DNA of 64,000 nucleotides, taken from Argyresthia goedartella. Taxonomy: Eukaryota > Arthropoda > Insecta > Lepidoptera > Argyresthiidae. The translations under genes were made by a program, and so were the position numbers. Numbering within the stretch: position 1 is the first letter of the stretch; each line of letters starts with the position of its first letter. Below the pieces are notes generated by a model. That model searched no databases. It was not told where the DNA came from and saw nothing but the letters and a program-made list of their open reading frames with translations. Of the stretch, positions 11,945 to 23,300 are shown in pieces. The stretch is from the NCBI GenBank assembly GCA_949825045.1, contig OX463822.1:2733001-2797000 (forward strand), read 5' to 3'.

Positions 11945-12720
11945 TATACGGCCATCCAGCGGGCATGGTCCAAGGATATTATTGTGTGGCCATCTCTCTG
12001 CTAGCGGTTGGCACAAAACCTTGGAGATTGGCGCTATAGAAGAGACTTGACTCACCAACCGAGAGGAGCAACTAGGAGTGGGTTGATGTGTGCCGAGCAC
12101 GACTAAGATGATGATATTATACCTTTTCTGTTGCGAAATTCTGGAAAATCAGATGTTGTTTTGTCGCTCGTCATCATTACCCAGGGTAAGTGTAGGGCGG
12201 ACGTTGGGATCCAAGTATTTTCCTTTCCTGAGCAACTACTATCTACTTATCCCCACCAAACGATAACAAACAAATAAAATGTCAGACGTGCTTTCAGTGA
12301 CAGTACAGTGTGTCGTTCCGTTTTGCTGCTTATTTTTAAGACGTTTTTGATAAAAGTACTAAAATTAATGGTTTTTCTGTGGCTACTTTACCTTACAATG
12401 TTCTATTACTAACACGTTACTACGTCTGTGGAAATTACAAGCATAAACTTATCCATCAAATAATGTATAAATTCTTCAGTTATTCGCCAAAAATGGAACT
12501 AATGAACGTTTTTTTTTTGTTTTACGGCACTGGAAATTTAGTGCTTTTAGACTAGTTGATGAATGAACGGAATTAACTGAATGATTTAGCCGAGATTTAG
12601 TGAGATACTCACTAAACATTTTTTTGTAGTAACAAAATTTAGAAGCTTGCTTAACATTTGTTTCCTGATAAATGATGATTTAGCTCAACAAGTAATACTG
12701 TGTTTTTTTTTTTGTAGAAA
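11945..12720 (+). repeat. Dispersed repeat with a LINE 3' remnant, copy 2
   Basis: Collinear partner of 3560-4385, with shared gaaattctggaaaatcag and acccagggtaagtg.agggc blocks and a common end near tttttgtag. The LINE part is clearer here (tcaccaaccgagaggagcaa, gtgggttgatgtgtgccgag, then atgatgat). Confidence 0.65.
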
Positions 12721-13267
12721 GAGTCTAGAACATAAATAATTTAAAACAATTAATATTATAGTATGTATCCATATTTTACCCTAATTTTGCGGTGTACTGT
12801 CCACAGACTAAAAAAAGAGTTTCGTTCGTCAGAAGTGCTGTCAGTAAGGTGCCCCATGTCCCGCTTTACCAATACGCACGACCTCAGATGAACGAATTTA
12901 TTTTCTTATCATTTTTGTAGATAGCCTTATATTATTATACTTAAATCATGGTTACTTATATAGATAACATAACAATGCCTAACTACGACTTATATTGATC
13001 GATTCTCAACCCGTCGCTGTCACTAAAATTGCACGCGAAAATAATCTTACCTATCCTGTCAAAACTATATTTGGTTTCAGTCATACAAGTAAAACAGTTG
13101 TTTGAGTTCATTATTTTTTTTTGTAGAAAATATCTCTCCCTCTGTTTACTTACTTACTATGTGAGCACGACACTGAAAGCCTCAGAAAAACTTTTGATTT
13201 TCCCTGAACGAAAGAAATCAGGCTATGCGATGATTTGTTCATAAGCAACTTGTGCTGGTTCGATCTG

Positions 13268-13585
13268 TCCTCGTGTTCTACCACAATGGAAGTGGATTGG
13301 GCAGCCTTTCCCCGAACAGGCCATCCTGATGACTCGATGACACTGCATGGGGGTTAGGTGTCACCTCGTGGCACCGACTGCTGAACCCCGACCGGATGAG
13401 GCGCGCCGCTCCATCCGTCTCAACGCCGCGCGCGAGGACTGCAGGAAAAATGTCCCATGCCCGCCTTGCGGCACAGGACACAGTGGGCCACCACCATGTG
13501 TACTGCGTGGAAATTGATTGCCGCCCACGCGGCCGCCCCCTTCCGAGGGGGCTGATTGTATGTTGATGTCAAGGGAGTGAAGGGG
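13268..13585. other. GC-rich island, possible old coding or LINE fragment
   Basis: GC content jumps above 55 percent in AT-rich surroundings. Several frames are open for 60-75 codons on both strands, but none gives a protein I recognise and no splice sites frame it well. Flanking 12720-13268 and 13590-14340 show nothing. Confidence 0.35.
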
Positions 13586-14724
13586 CAATTGATTTGTGAA
13601 TTGAAACGTTACTTTTCTTTACATGACTACATTTTAATAACTGAAATACTATAAATACATTGACGAACACTGAACGCACTAAGAGTTAACTATTGACATT
13701 ACATGATGAGAAAGAGACCGCGACGGTTATTTGCAAGAGAAATACACCGTGTCGGCGTCCATTACACTTGATTTTATAGATAGGTTACATTGTGACACGT
13801 CTGCCTAGGGCAATGTCCCGTGAACGAGAGGATTGATTAAATGAATGACTAATTTAAACTTTTTTAGATAAAACAACATTTTCATAGACAGATAGCATAA
13901 TTATGACGATTGAGCATTCGCTGAATTGTAACGACCTTCACAAAATAAACACGATCTTAATTTGGATTAACATAGGCCACATACGAATATTTAAAGGTAT
14001 AATTACCTAAGTTACATTTTGGGAAGCTGGAAGACGTCCTCAAGTCCAAGATCGTGTTGTGATACTCAATTCAAAAGCGATTGCATGATATGAATTACAT
14101 GATAAGTCTACCGATTGCAAAGAACTGATTGAAGAATGAATTAATTAATTTGCAATAGCATACAACAAAATACCTACGCGTGAAACTAATGTTATATCTT
14201 TACAATAATTCACCCTTAGTTACATTAAAAATCAGCCTAATAATTATCAAAAATCATATGCTCAAACTACTTTATTTTGTACTCTCACACAAGTTTCGTC
14301 AATTAAAATTTAAACCCAATAAAATTAACTATTAATCAAGGGCTGGATTTCCAACAGTGACAGATCGATATTTTTGAAATTTAATTGCCGGGGGTTAATG
14401 GGGTTTAGTTTAAACCATTTATCCAGTTTTTATGACTGGGAGATAAGTATTTATTTAATAATGAATTAGTTAAGAATTCATTAATCTTACGTATATCGGA
14501 ACGTTTTCATAAGATTTGTACGGGATGAATGTTAGTTAGACTTAGAAAGCGCGGAAAGGAACGTAAACGTCGCTGTGCCGCCATTTCGTTTTGCGTAGTA
14601 ATTCCGTTTCTGTTTGAGTTGCGCGAATGTTCCTTTGCTTGTTGTCTACTATTTCGACGACTTTTGCTGTGAATTTGGACTGTTTACGATTGCTACAGCG
14701 TTGGACATTGGCTGTGTTATTGGA

Positions 14725-14965
14725 CTTGAGATTGTATTTAAAATACTGATTTGCACAGCAAATATAAGTAGCTAAGGTGAAGAGGTGAGCGAAGCGAAGC
14801 CCCCTTTATCCTTCGTGTTAGGTTGAACATGTAAGAACAACAAAAAATACTTACACATACACTTAAGTACACATAAAATACTTAAAACATAAAAAGATTT
14901 TTGTTGATCCTTTTTTGCTGTGCAAATCAGTATTTTTGATGTGCGATTAAATACTAGCCTTTATA
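14725..14965. mobile_element. MITE, family 1
   Basis: Ends are inverted: AATACTGATTTGCACAGCAA at the left and its complement TTGCTGTGCAAATCAGTATT at the right, extended by tttgatgtgcgattaa. The core has ggtgaagaggtgagcgaagc and tccttcgtgttaggttgaac. Relatives at 26770-27465 and 51489-51873. Confidence 0.8.
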
Positions 14966-15179
14966 AACACAAATAATAATAAATATGTAACTTGTTTTAT
15001 TTATAAACCATCACCTGGAAGTAGGAAAGCAGTCTTAGGTTAGCTAAGTTTAGGTCGAATATCTCAAGAACCATACATTTCCCAGACTATATATTTCACA
15101 GTGGTAGTTCCCCCAACCCCCTCCGAATCTGTCACTGTTGAAAATATTACCCATAATCAATAAAAAAAACACAAAAAGA

Positions 15180-15466
15180 GTATAATTACTCGAATAACGA
15201 TCTCATGACGATGGCAGTATTTCCCCGCTTCACAGCCAGGGAGAGCCTTTGCATCAGATCTTTTTGTACTGGTCGTGGTGCCTGACGAATATGACGCCGT
15301 AACGACAATTTTTGGCTATCGAGAGCTTCGTTGGTGTGCGCGTATATTGATATGATGATGACCTGACCGATTTCGGCCACAGCGACTGGATCTGGTTGGA
15401 GGGCTGCTTTTTTGTTGCATTTGTAACTATAGCTGACTCCTAGTCTGTCGGCTATGATTGATCATC
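15180..15466 (-). CDS. Unidentified coding-like fragment
   Basis: One minus frame is open for about 95 codons and ends at the TAA near 15186. It translates to ADRLGVSYSYKC, then AEIGQVIIISIYAH, SLRRHIRQAPRPVQKDLMQ and RGNTAIVMRSLFE. The composition looks like a real globular protein, but I recognise no family. The upstream limit is a TGA, with no ATG. It could be a last exon or a transposon remnant between two MITE-like repeats. Confidence 0.35.
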
Positions 15467-15689
15467 GTGTGACGTCACACCACTAGCAATAAATAAAATG
15501 TCGTAGGCCCGTATAAGTCAAAGGTTTTATTTATCTGAGGTCTCATTAAACTTGGTATGGCCGTAGTTAGATTATTTTGTGCACAGAGTAAGTCGAAAGT
15601 GCAAAAAGTTACGTCCCTCTGAGGATTTGTGTGTTACGTCACAGCCACTTGTCAAGTTTCAGTTAAAAACGAGTTTAAAAACAAAATAT

Positions 15690-16030
15690 GGCTATTTATT
15701 TTAAGGCTCATGTTCAAACAATCACCAAAAAAAATTTTGCTACCAATAAATTCGAAACGACTGCCAGAATTAGTAAACGAATACCAAATTGTGTTTGGAT
15801 AAATCATCACCAAACTTCTTTCATATACTTAAGTTTATGTTTTAAGTAGTTTTTGTTGTTCTTACATGTTCAACCTAACACGAAGGATAAAGGGGGCTTC
15901 GCTTTGCTCATCCCCTTTACCCTTCACCTAAGCTACCGCAGTATTTTGCCCTGATATTTTCTGCAACGTGTGGTGGTCATTTGCCCATTTTGGTTAGGAA
16001 AAAATATTTAGGTGATCATTATATTTCTTG
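15690..16030. mobile_element. MITE, family 2 (shares core with family 1)
   Basis: Core in reverse (ttcttacatgttcaaccta, acacgaaggataaagggg) with different flanks: aatcaccaaaa, ctaccaataaattc, aaattgtgtttgga at one side and ggtgatcattatattt at the other. The same arrangement occurs at 31085-31435. Confidence 0.7.
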
Positions 16031-16850
16031 CCTTATTTTAGCTTACATATTGTAAAATTATTGTTATCGAATTAATATGTGAACGTGAAGTACTGTGGAG
16101 TACTTCCAATTACGCAAAAAGTTTACTATTGTCTGCCAATCACCTCTTGTGCTCATGCGCGAGGCTTCGCGATTTTGAGCCTTATGCCGTGGTAATAAAA
16201 TTCTAAACCTCGGAAATAATATTTTTATAAATACCATTGGAAGTGAGTGATCGTTCAAAAATCAACCAACCTATAATGAGCAGGCAAGTGGCGCAGAATA
16301 AGCTGGTTACTGGTTGCTAACGAGCATGATTCCGCGAGTAATAATGATAACAACCTACCTACGCAAATCAGTAACTCGATTGCTGTTTTCTGTTGAAATA
16401 GAACAAAAAATAAATGTAGCCTACTAATGTATCCACTGAGGGGCAGGGGCTTTTACCCGCATACTAGTAAGATTGAGCCATACTCCACTACGCTGGCTCA
16501 GTGCGGGTTGATGGAGGGGTTTCGGGCTTGTAGCCAACCTTACTACCAGAATTTATCAAATTGCCCTATTAGGGCCTCTGACACAACTTTACGACTATAA
16601 CCACCGAGTATCGATAGTTGCCAGGACCCACAGCTTAACGTGTCATCCAAAATACGGAAGCGCCCGAAAAAAATGCCGCATGGAACGGACACCCATCCAG
16701 TGCCCGTCTCAGCCAGATGTTGTTACCAGCACGACCGCTGCCGATGTGCGAATGCCGCTAGGCCACGGACACTTCATAAAATAGAACATAGAATTGAAAA
16801 TTCCGCTGTCACCAACCTCTCGTTTTCGATCTCGTTCACATCAAAATACG
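16030..16850. other. No gene recognised
   Basis: Mixed composition, short incidental frames only. Confidence 0.4.
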
Positions 16851-16855
16851 TTTGG

Positions 16856-17060
16856 CGACCTCTGTGGCGATGCAGTTGTGGCTCTGCCTACCTTGCGAGA
16901 GGTCCCGGGTTCGATCCCCGATAGTGGATAAGAAGAAACCCCAGGTCTTGGATGTCTCTATATGTGTGATGCCGCTGTTTCTGGTTACAGCAACACAGGG
17001 TATCCTAAGGTCAGAAGCAATGTATATGCCTGTATATAAAATTTTATATTATGTTTATGA
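16856..17060 (+). mobile_element. tRNA-derived SINE, family B
   Basis: Head cgacctctgtggcgatgcag with B-box GGTTCGATCCC, body caggtcttggatgt, ctgtttctggtt, cacagggtatcct, agaagcaatgtat.tgcctg. Copies at 24272-24440, 24610-24692 (-) and 42474-42655. It ends about 125 bases before the X-box of CFAP157. Confidence 0.85.
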
Positions 17061-17183
17061 CACCTGTAACAATATCAAAAATGAGGTTTCAATATGATAA
17101 TGTAGGTTTTATTTCATTCACAACAGCGTTGTTGGCAGCCTGCAGTAATATTTTATTCTTAGTTAGTAACGACATTAGCAACC

Positions 17184-17196
17184 GTTGCTAAGCAAC
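17184..17196 (+). promoter_or_regulatory. X-box (RFX transcription factor site) upstream of CFAP157
   Basis: GTTGCTAAGCAAC fits the RFX consensus RYYNYY-N(1-3)-RRNRAC at every position and is a perfect inverted repeat around one base. It sits 95 bases before the ATG, the usual place for X-boxes of ciliary genes. A second half-site-like AGCAAC lies at 17177-17182. Confidence 0.7.
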
Positions 17197-17290
17197 TGTT
17201 TGATCATTGATACGCGTCGAATGTCATCAAAACACGACACAAAACATTTTCCTGGTTAATATTTACAAAACAAATCTAAACTAATAAACC

Positions 17291-19168
17291 ATGGCACCAA
17301 AAGATAAGAAAGGTAAGAAAGAAGCACCGAAGAAGAAGGGAGACGACGAACCGAAAGCACCGTGCCAGTTTACTGAGGTTGACAAGACGTTCTTAGACCT
17401 CCAGCTTGCTGAGTGCAATAGAAAAGTTGCTAGACTGAAAACAGCTGTTGATGAATACGAACTAAGAAATGAAGAGCTGCAACAAGCTTACGACAAATTA
17501 GATGAAGATCGCGCTGATATCATTGCTTTCTTAAAAAAAACATTAAACGTCAAAAATGAAGAAAATTCGGAACTCAAAGAAAAAGTCAAAGGATTGGAAG
17601 AAACTAGAGAAATTGAAACATCGCAGTTCAAAGCAACTGTTACGCAACTAGAAAATAATTTTAGAGTCATGAAAGATCAGTTGACATCAGAAAACAAACT
17701 ATTGGCTGGTAAAATTAATACTTTGGAAGAGTTTCGCGCGATCAGAGAAGACATGATGAAGAAATTCGAGAAACAAGAACAAGATTTCAAAGACCAAGAA
17801 ATGAAGTACAAGAGAATTATTTATGATGCTGAGAAAAAGTTTGTGATTGGAAAAGATAAACTCAAGAAAGAAATGGAAGCACGTCTATTGCAACTTGCTC
17901 AAGACTTCCAAGATGCCACCGAATTGAGAATAGCTGCTTCAACTCACAGAGTTATTAGAGAAAACATTGCCATTAATAATGAAATTGAGAGTATTCTAGC
18001 CTCACAACAAAAATTAAGTAATCAGAATGATCATTTCAAGGAAAGTGAGCGAAATGCTCGCCTTGCTATGGCACTAGCTGAAGTAGAAAGGGATAAAGCT
18101 ATAAACAAAAATGTTGTCCAATTGAAAGTTATAGACCAGTTGACAACAGCTTTTCAAGAAACGAAAAAAGAAAGAGCGCTGTTTGAAAAACGAAATTTTG
18201 ACTTTGAAAACTTGCAGGCAAAAATACAAAAACTGAGCAAAGAGAATGAACGTCTCTCACTACAGGTTAGAATTCTTGAGCAAAACCTGCATGGTCGAAT
18301 GAGTGATAATAATAAGATAACCACAAATACTATGAAAATTAAAAAAGAATGCGCCAAACTGAAGAAAATCTTAAAAGAAGCCGCTACTGCAGTAAAAGCT
18401 GCACTAAAGCTAGACCAGTGGGCCACCGACGATCCTGCTCGGGAAATTATGGATAGAGAGCTATTACTTTCACGGTTGCTGGAAATAGTAACTCAGTATC
18501 GAGATATCCAAAGGGCAGAATCTACGGATACCCTAGCTTCGTTTGGTAAGGTATATGAAGCAGGAGATTTAGGATTTATCCCTAAGATGACTGGCACACT
18601 GAACAAATCAGCATTATTTCATCCGCATTCATCAATGATGATTTCTGGAGAGTCATTTCCTGAAATACAAAGTGAATCGTCAACATCATTATCTCTATCA
18701 ACATTTAGTAGCATCCAGACTATTCCAAGCATTAAGGTGATACCAACTGCATCTGTTGAAGCGATTACAGTTAAAGAAAGTTTAGAATCATTTGCTGCCT
18801 CAACAAAATCAAGCGAGAGTGAAGTCGTTGAAGAAGAAGAGGAAGAAGAAATGACTGAAGTCAAGAAAAAACTAGCTGCCAGTAAACTTGAAATCCAGAA
18901 GTCTATAATGAAAGATTTAGCGATGTCTCAGGTGAATATACATCCAAAGATGAGTGAAGAGCCGAATATATCGAAGTCGGTGATCTTTGAAAAGCTTGAT
19001 GAAGAAGGAATTGGCGAGGAAGCGTTGGAAGATGGAGATAACGAGGAATCGCGCGAAGAAGGTGAGCAAAAAGAAGTACCAAAAGGAGAAGAACTGGATG
19101 GTGACGAAAAAGAGAAAGCAGCAGAAGAGGATATGAATGAAACAGCAGGAGATAATGTAGAAGGATAG
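17291..19168 (+). CDS. CFAP157: Cilia- and flagella-associated protein 157 (CFAP157), single exon
   Basis: The 625-residue open frame starts at an ATG in good context (acc-ATG-G) and ends at TAG. The first 25 residues are Lys-rich, residues about 30-390 are almost continuous heptad-like coiled coil, and the tail is Ser-rich then strongly acidic (a Glu run near 514-522). Family-typical stretches are visible: DIIAFLKKTLN at 76-86, LTSENKLLAGKINTLEEFR at 131-149, and GDLGFIPK at about 425-432, which parallels GDLGLVPR in vertebrate CFAP157. Known role: a basal-body/axoneme coiled-coil protein needed for sperm flagellum formation in mouse. The insect role is inferred as sperm or sensory cilia. 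The frame is uninterrupted, so the coding part is intronless. The tail after residue 440 is longer and more acidic than in vertebrate proteins. An X-box lies just upstream. Alternative: another ciliary coiled-coil protein, which I think less likely. Confidence 0.85.
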   Translation: MAPKDKKGKKEAPKKKGDDEPKAPCQFTEVDKTFLDLQLAECNRKVARLKTAVDEYELRNEELQQAYDKLDEDRADIIAFLKKTLNVKNEENSELKEKVKGLEETREIETSQFKATVTQLENNFRVMKDQLTSENKLLAGKINTLEEFRAIREDMMKKFEKQEQDFKDQEMKYKRIIYDAEKKFVIGKDKLKKEMEARLLQLAQDFQDATELRIAASTHRVIRENIAINNEIESILASQQKLSNQNDHFKESERNARLAMALAEVERDKAINKNVVQLKVIDQLTTAFQETKKERALFEKRNFDFENLQAKIQKLSKENERLSLQVRILEQNLHGRMSDNNKITTNTMKIKKECAKLKKILKEAATAVKAALKLDQWATDDPAREIMDRELLLSRLLEIVTQYRDIQRAESTDTLASFGKVYEAGDLGFIPKMTGTLNKSALFHPHSSMMISGESFPEIQSESSTSLSLSTFSSIQTIPSIKVIPTASVEAITVKESLESFAASTKSSESEVVEEEEEEEMTEVKKKLAASKLEIQKSIMKDLAMSQVNIHPKMSEEPNISKSVIFEKLDEEGIGEEALEDGDNEESREEGEQKEVPKGEELDGDEKEKAAEEDMNETAGDNVEG

Positions 19169-19257
19169 AAAAGCTTTGAAATTTATTGATTACTTTCAAC
19201 CTAATGTAGTATGTATTGATGTGTTTTTTATTTATTTTTATATTTGTGAGAATATGC

Positions 19258-19263
19258 AATAAA
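19258..19263 (+). promoter_or_regulatory. Polyadenylation signal of CFAP157
   Basis: AATAAA lies 90 bases after the stop codon at 19168, giving a short 3' UTR. Position and orientation suit the preceding gene. Confidence 0.6.
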
Positions 19264-19269
19264 TATTTG

Positions 19270-20130
19270 TAACGCATGATATTTTAGGGATTAATTATTA
19301 CCCCATGAAGCAAATTATGGGCGAATAATATTTCTAATAGTTTCAATTAAAACTATAAAAGGCATTAACATTCATAAGTGAGTTATAGCATATCTGAACA
19401 TGTTCTGTGGTAGTGTCTGTATGGTCAGAGTCCAATTGAATGCATAGTTAAAGGTTGGCGACCGCTGCACGCTGCGCAACAGCAGCAACTACTTATGTCA
19501 GATAAAAGATAACTAAAGTTGACCGTCATAGTAGCGTCATTGTCACTGAGCGGTAGTTGTCTACCGGAATTGGGGCCCCTGGATGCAGTTGGCACACAAG
19601 GCTGTGAAGTTTGGCGCTATATAGAAAACCCCTTTACCCAGTTAAGCGCTATTGGTGTAATCTTTCTAATTCGAACGGTTATTGGCCGTAAATAGTATTG
19701 AAGTGAGTCTTTGATTTCTGCAAGTTGGCGACCAAGATACAGCGCCGAAATCGGAGCCTGACTTGGGAGGAAGAAAACATTACCGTCTGTCCGGAATCCT
19801 GGCTATTTTCCTCTATGGGTCACATTTCTAAACTGAACTTGTGAAATTTTGTGAGCACATTCGATATTTTGTCGTTGGTTATTTTGTCGATTCAGTTTTT
19901 GGAAAATTTAATAAATGGCGGAGATTTGGGGTTGCAAACTTATTGATTATCGGCTACTTTCATACTACACGGACGTAACCAGGTGCAATTAAAATAATTC
20001 CACGTGTTCAGCTAATAAACTTCAAGGAGTTGGGAGTATGAGGGGGTAGAAAATATAAAAAAAAGTGTATTTCCTGTGTAGCTCGCCAGGTACAGAGCCA
20101 CTAGTAGTGCTTACGTTTTTTATTACCACA
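19270..20130. other. Intergenic or first visible intron
   Basis: Between CFAP157 and the first exon of the CUB-membrane gene. No exon found. A ttattgattatcggctactttcata block near 19938 has relatives at 22090 (inverted) and 54184. Confidence 0.4.
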
Positions 20131-20131
20131 G

Positions 20132-20317
20132 GGCAACGCAGTGGAGCTGGCAGCCTGCGAATGCTCAGCGCGGCCGTGGGCTGGTGACAGCTCGGTGGTG
20201 GTGGCCGAGGTTGGTCCCCGCTGCCGATGCGGCTGCGTACTGCACCTTGCTCCAATCGCGAGACTGCTGGCTGGTTCTGCGAGGGCTTGTCCGCCGAGGT
20301 CTTTCTGGCTGCTGCAG
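20132..20317 (+). CDS. CUB-membrane gene, first exon seen (Cys-rich segment and CUB start)
   Basis: Acceptor ttaccacag and donor CAG|gtattt bound 62 codons in phase 0/0. The GC content is far above the flanks. It encodes a Cys-rich run (CECSARPW, CRCGCVLHLAP) and ends with CPPRSFWLLQ, where the CUB domain begins. No Met, so at least one exon lies upstream. Confidence 0.75.
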
Positions 20318-23300
20318 GTATTTGCCCGTTAATATTAAGAACTAGCTGACCCGACAAGACCCAGTTCTGTCAAAAGATAAACATAAGGTCCGCTACATCG
20401 CCATTATTGATAGAACGATGAGCTGAACATGTTTTTGCGGGTGTTCCCCCTTTGCTTTTTTCAAATATTTTATCCGTAAGAACCTTCCCATGACTTCAGC
20501 AAATAGTTTAAAAAAAAGTTCATCCAAATCGGTCAAGCAGTTAGCGAGTTTCGCGTTTACCAAGACATTTATCGTGTTACTGTAAAATATAAAACATAGT
20601 TTTACTTCAAGACAAACGACAAATCCCATACGATTTTGTCTTTAAATAAGTTTTGAACTGGAGTTTATTTTTCTAGTAAGACCCTCAGTGATTCATTTTT
20701 ATAAAACAGGGTTATTGGTTATTCGATATATACAGGGTGTTAGTCGGAGCAAAATATTTTGTTTTTAATAATACACTTCGTAATTATGCTCGCGAGTGTA
20801 CACATGCGCAGTAATCCCCGCCGGTTTTGCCCTGCGCTCTGAATTCCTGAGAAATAAAACCTATGCGCATGTTTTATCAATATCGGTTCAGTTATCAGAT
20901 TACAAGGAAACAAGTGGTCCTTTTAGACTTTCCATGGTTCCATTTGTTGTGAGTTTTTAAGGGGAATTATAAAACGATCGACTAAAAAACTAATTGAGCG
21001 AATAATCTTCGGTCGCGTATTCGGCAATGGTGTGTTTTGACCCTTAAAATGTAACACCTTTCTGTTAAACCCAGTACACAATTGTTTCTTAGATTCCCTG
21101 AGCTATCGGTGACAGTATTTGTGCTTGGTTGCGGCTGTTTGAACACGCGATAGTCTTGTCACAATCTCACCACAAATATTTACTCTATTAATTGGTCAGG
21201 GACAATTATTCTGCGGCTAGATATTTGCCCTGACTGATACCTGCCCGGTTGCATTGCAAAGTTCATTCACGAGATACAAGATCGCAAATTATTCACAATA
21301 ACTGGAAATTTATTTACTCTTTTTCTTGTTTTACACGCTAGCCTAGGTTCGAGCCACAAACCCCCGCAATAGTTAATTGTACTATGAGAGTCATAGCGAA
21401 CTCACGCAAGATAACACAAACTCACTGTTAACATGTTCCACACTAACCCAACCAAAACTTCCAACAAAACCAACCTTCACATACACCCACACTCACACTG
21501 TATTGACACCAACTCCCTCTCAATAATACACAAAAAATAGTTCCGAATAAATAACTTATCTATTTTACTAACCCCATAATTTAAGGAGTCTTGAATTAAG
21601 TAATTGATGGAAACCTATAACTAGCTGTAGTAAATAAGTAATTTAATTAATAGAATTAAACCGTAATGCTGTTGGTTTTCTAAATAAATAAATAAATGTT
21701 TGCGGGAGGTTGGGCAAACTCTGGCAAGCATGTAAATCATTAATAGCAATCCCGTCTTTTCGAGTTTCCAAAGTGTTTTACTGAATCATTTGGAGTTATC
21801 AAACCGCTTAGACTATGAGACTGGAGATACTCGTAATTGCTAAGATTAAACCGCGTAATAATTCTGCTTGCTTAGAACTCATTTGACCTTGAATGATTTT
21901 TAATCAGTTAAGTCGTCAATTGAGGATGCATTTTTTTTAAAGGGAACCTATTGAGAAAAGCAAAATTTTACTAAACTCCGTTAATCCTATCTAAAAATAC
22001 TAGTGGCTGTGTGAGCTGTAGACCCCGAGTGACACTTTCTTTTCATAACAGATACACACTGAAAATGCACCTGGTTACGTAAATGGAGTATAAAAGTAGC
22101 CGCACCAATAACTTTGTAAACTACGTTTTGCGGTCTTAAACCCAACCTATAGACCTTTCACGACGACCCGAATGCCTACGAAGCCAATGGTCCCGGGTTC
22201 GAGTCCCGGTGGGGCAAATATTTATTTGATGAGAACCGATGTTCGTGCCCTAGTCTATATTTCAGTAAAATATGTATCTATGTAAGTATGTGAATCGTTG
22301 TCTAGTACCCAAGATATGTACAGGGAATCCTAGTTTGGGGCTAGATCAATGTGTGTAAATAGTGTCCAAGGTATTATTATTATTATTTTACTAAAATCTA
22401 ACGGCTTCTAAAAATCCAACGACACCTCATTTGTTAAAATCCGTCAAGCTGCTTGGACTGCAGCGGTTTTTTGAAAATTTTAAACCCTCACATCTCCGCC
22501 ATTTTGAAAAAAATCCAAAAACTGAATCGACAAAAAAATATATTTAATTATATAACCTGCTCACAAAAACTCATGAGAAATGCGGACACACGAAATAATT
22601 TTTGCCCAATCCTGAACGGAGACGCTCCGTTCACTTCGCTCGCTCGGTCAATTAAAGAATTACTAAAATCTCCGTAAAAACAGAATGTTCTTCATTTGTC
22701 CTCTACAGTGCTGTTTGCTCAATATTTGTAGAATTACATTCGCCGTTAAGTTGGCCGTCCTGAAAAACTGTCAAATGTCAATCGTTTTCCCGACAGTCGA
22801 TAACTCAGTTGTCACTCAGAACGTCAACAAAGATTGATGTTTTAATATATTTTGGTTTTTTTAAGCGGCGAGATCTCAGATTAAAACAAAATCTTAGTAA
22901 AATCCTGGGATCAGAACAAAGCAATCCTGGCCAGTGAAAAAAATGGATTGAAAGTTTCTCAGGAGGAAGAATAAACCACCTACAATCGTGAGATTTTCGG
23001 TAGCGTTCAACGTGAGTTTTCTACAGTTTTTAACAATTGATATAATTTGGGACCTGTGCTAAATATACATTTACCCTTCACATAAGCTACCTCAGCATTT
23101 TGCCCTGATATTTGCTGCACAAATAAGTATTTTTGGTGTGCAGTTTAATATTTCTCATTCCAAAAATATTCTAACTTCAGATAATATTTTTTGTTTTTAA
23201 GCTTTGCCAGAGGCAATTATAAGAAGAGCGACATCTTCGGGAGTAAAGTAAAAGGCTTGAGATGCGCGCAAATACTAGACTAATTTATTATAGGAAATAC

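Noticed and set aside
14345..15145. Inverted CAACAGTGACAGAT pair as ends of an 800-bp element
   Set aside because: Only 14 bases match, the flanks diverge at once and no target duplication is visible.
18154..19277. Minus-strand frames opposite CFAP157
   Set aside because: Shadows of the + strand coding sequence; Ser/Phe/Leu-rich as expected from the complement of Lys/Glu codons.
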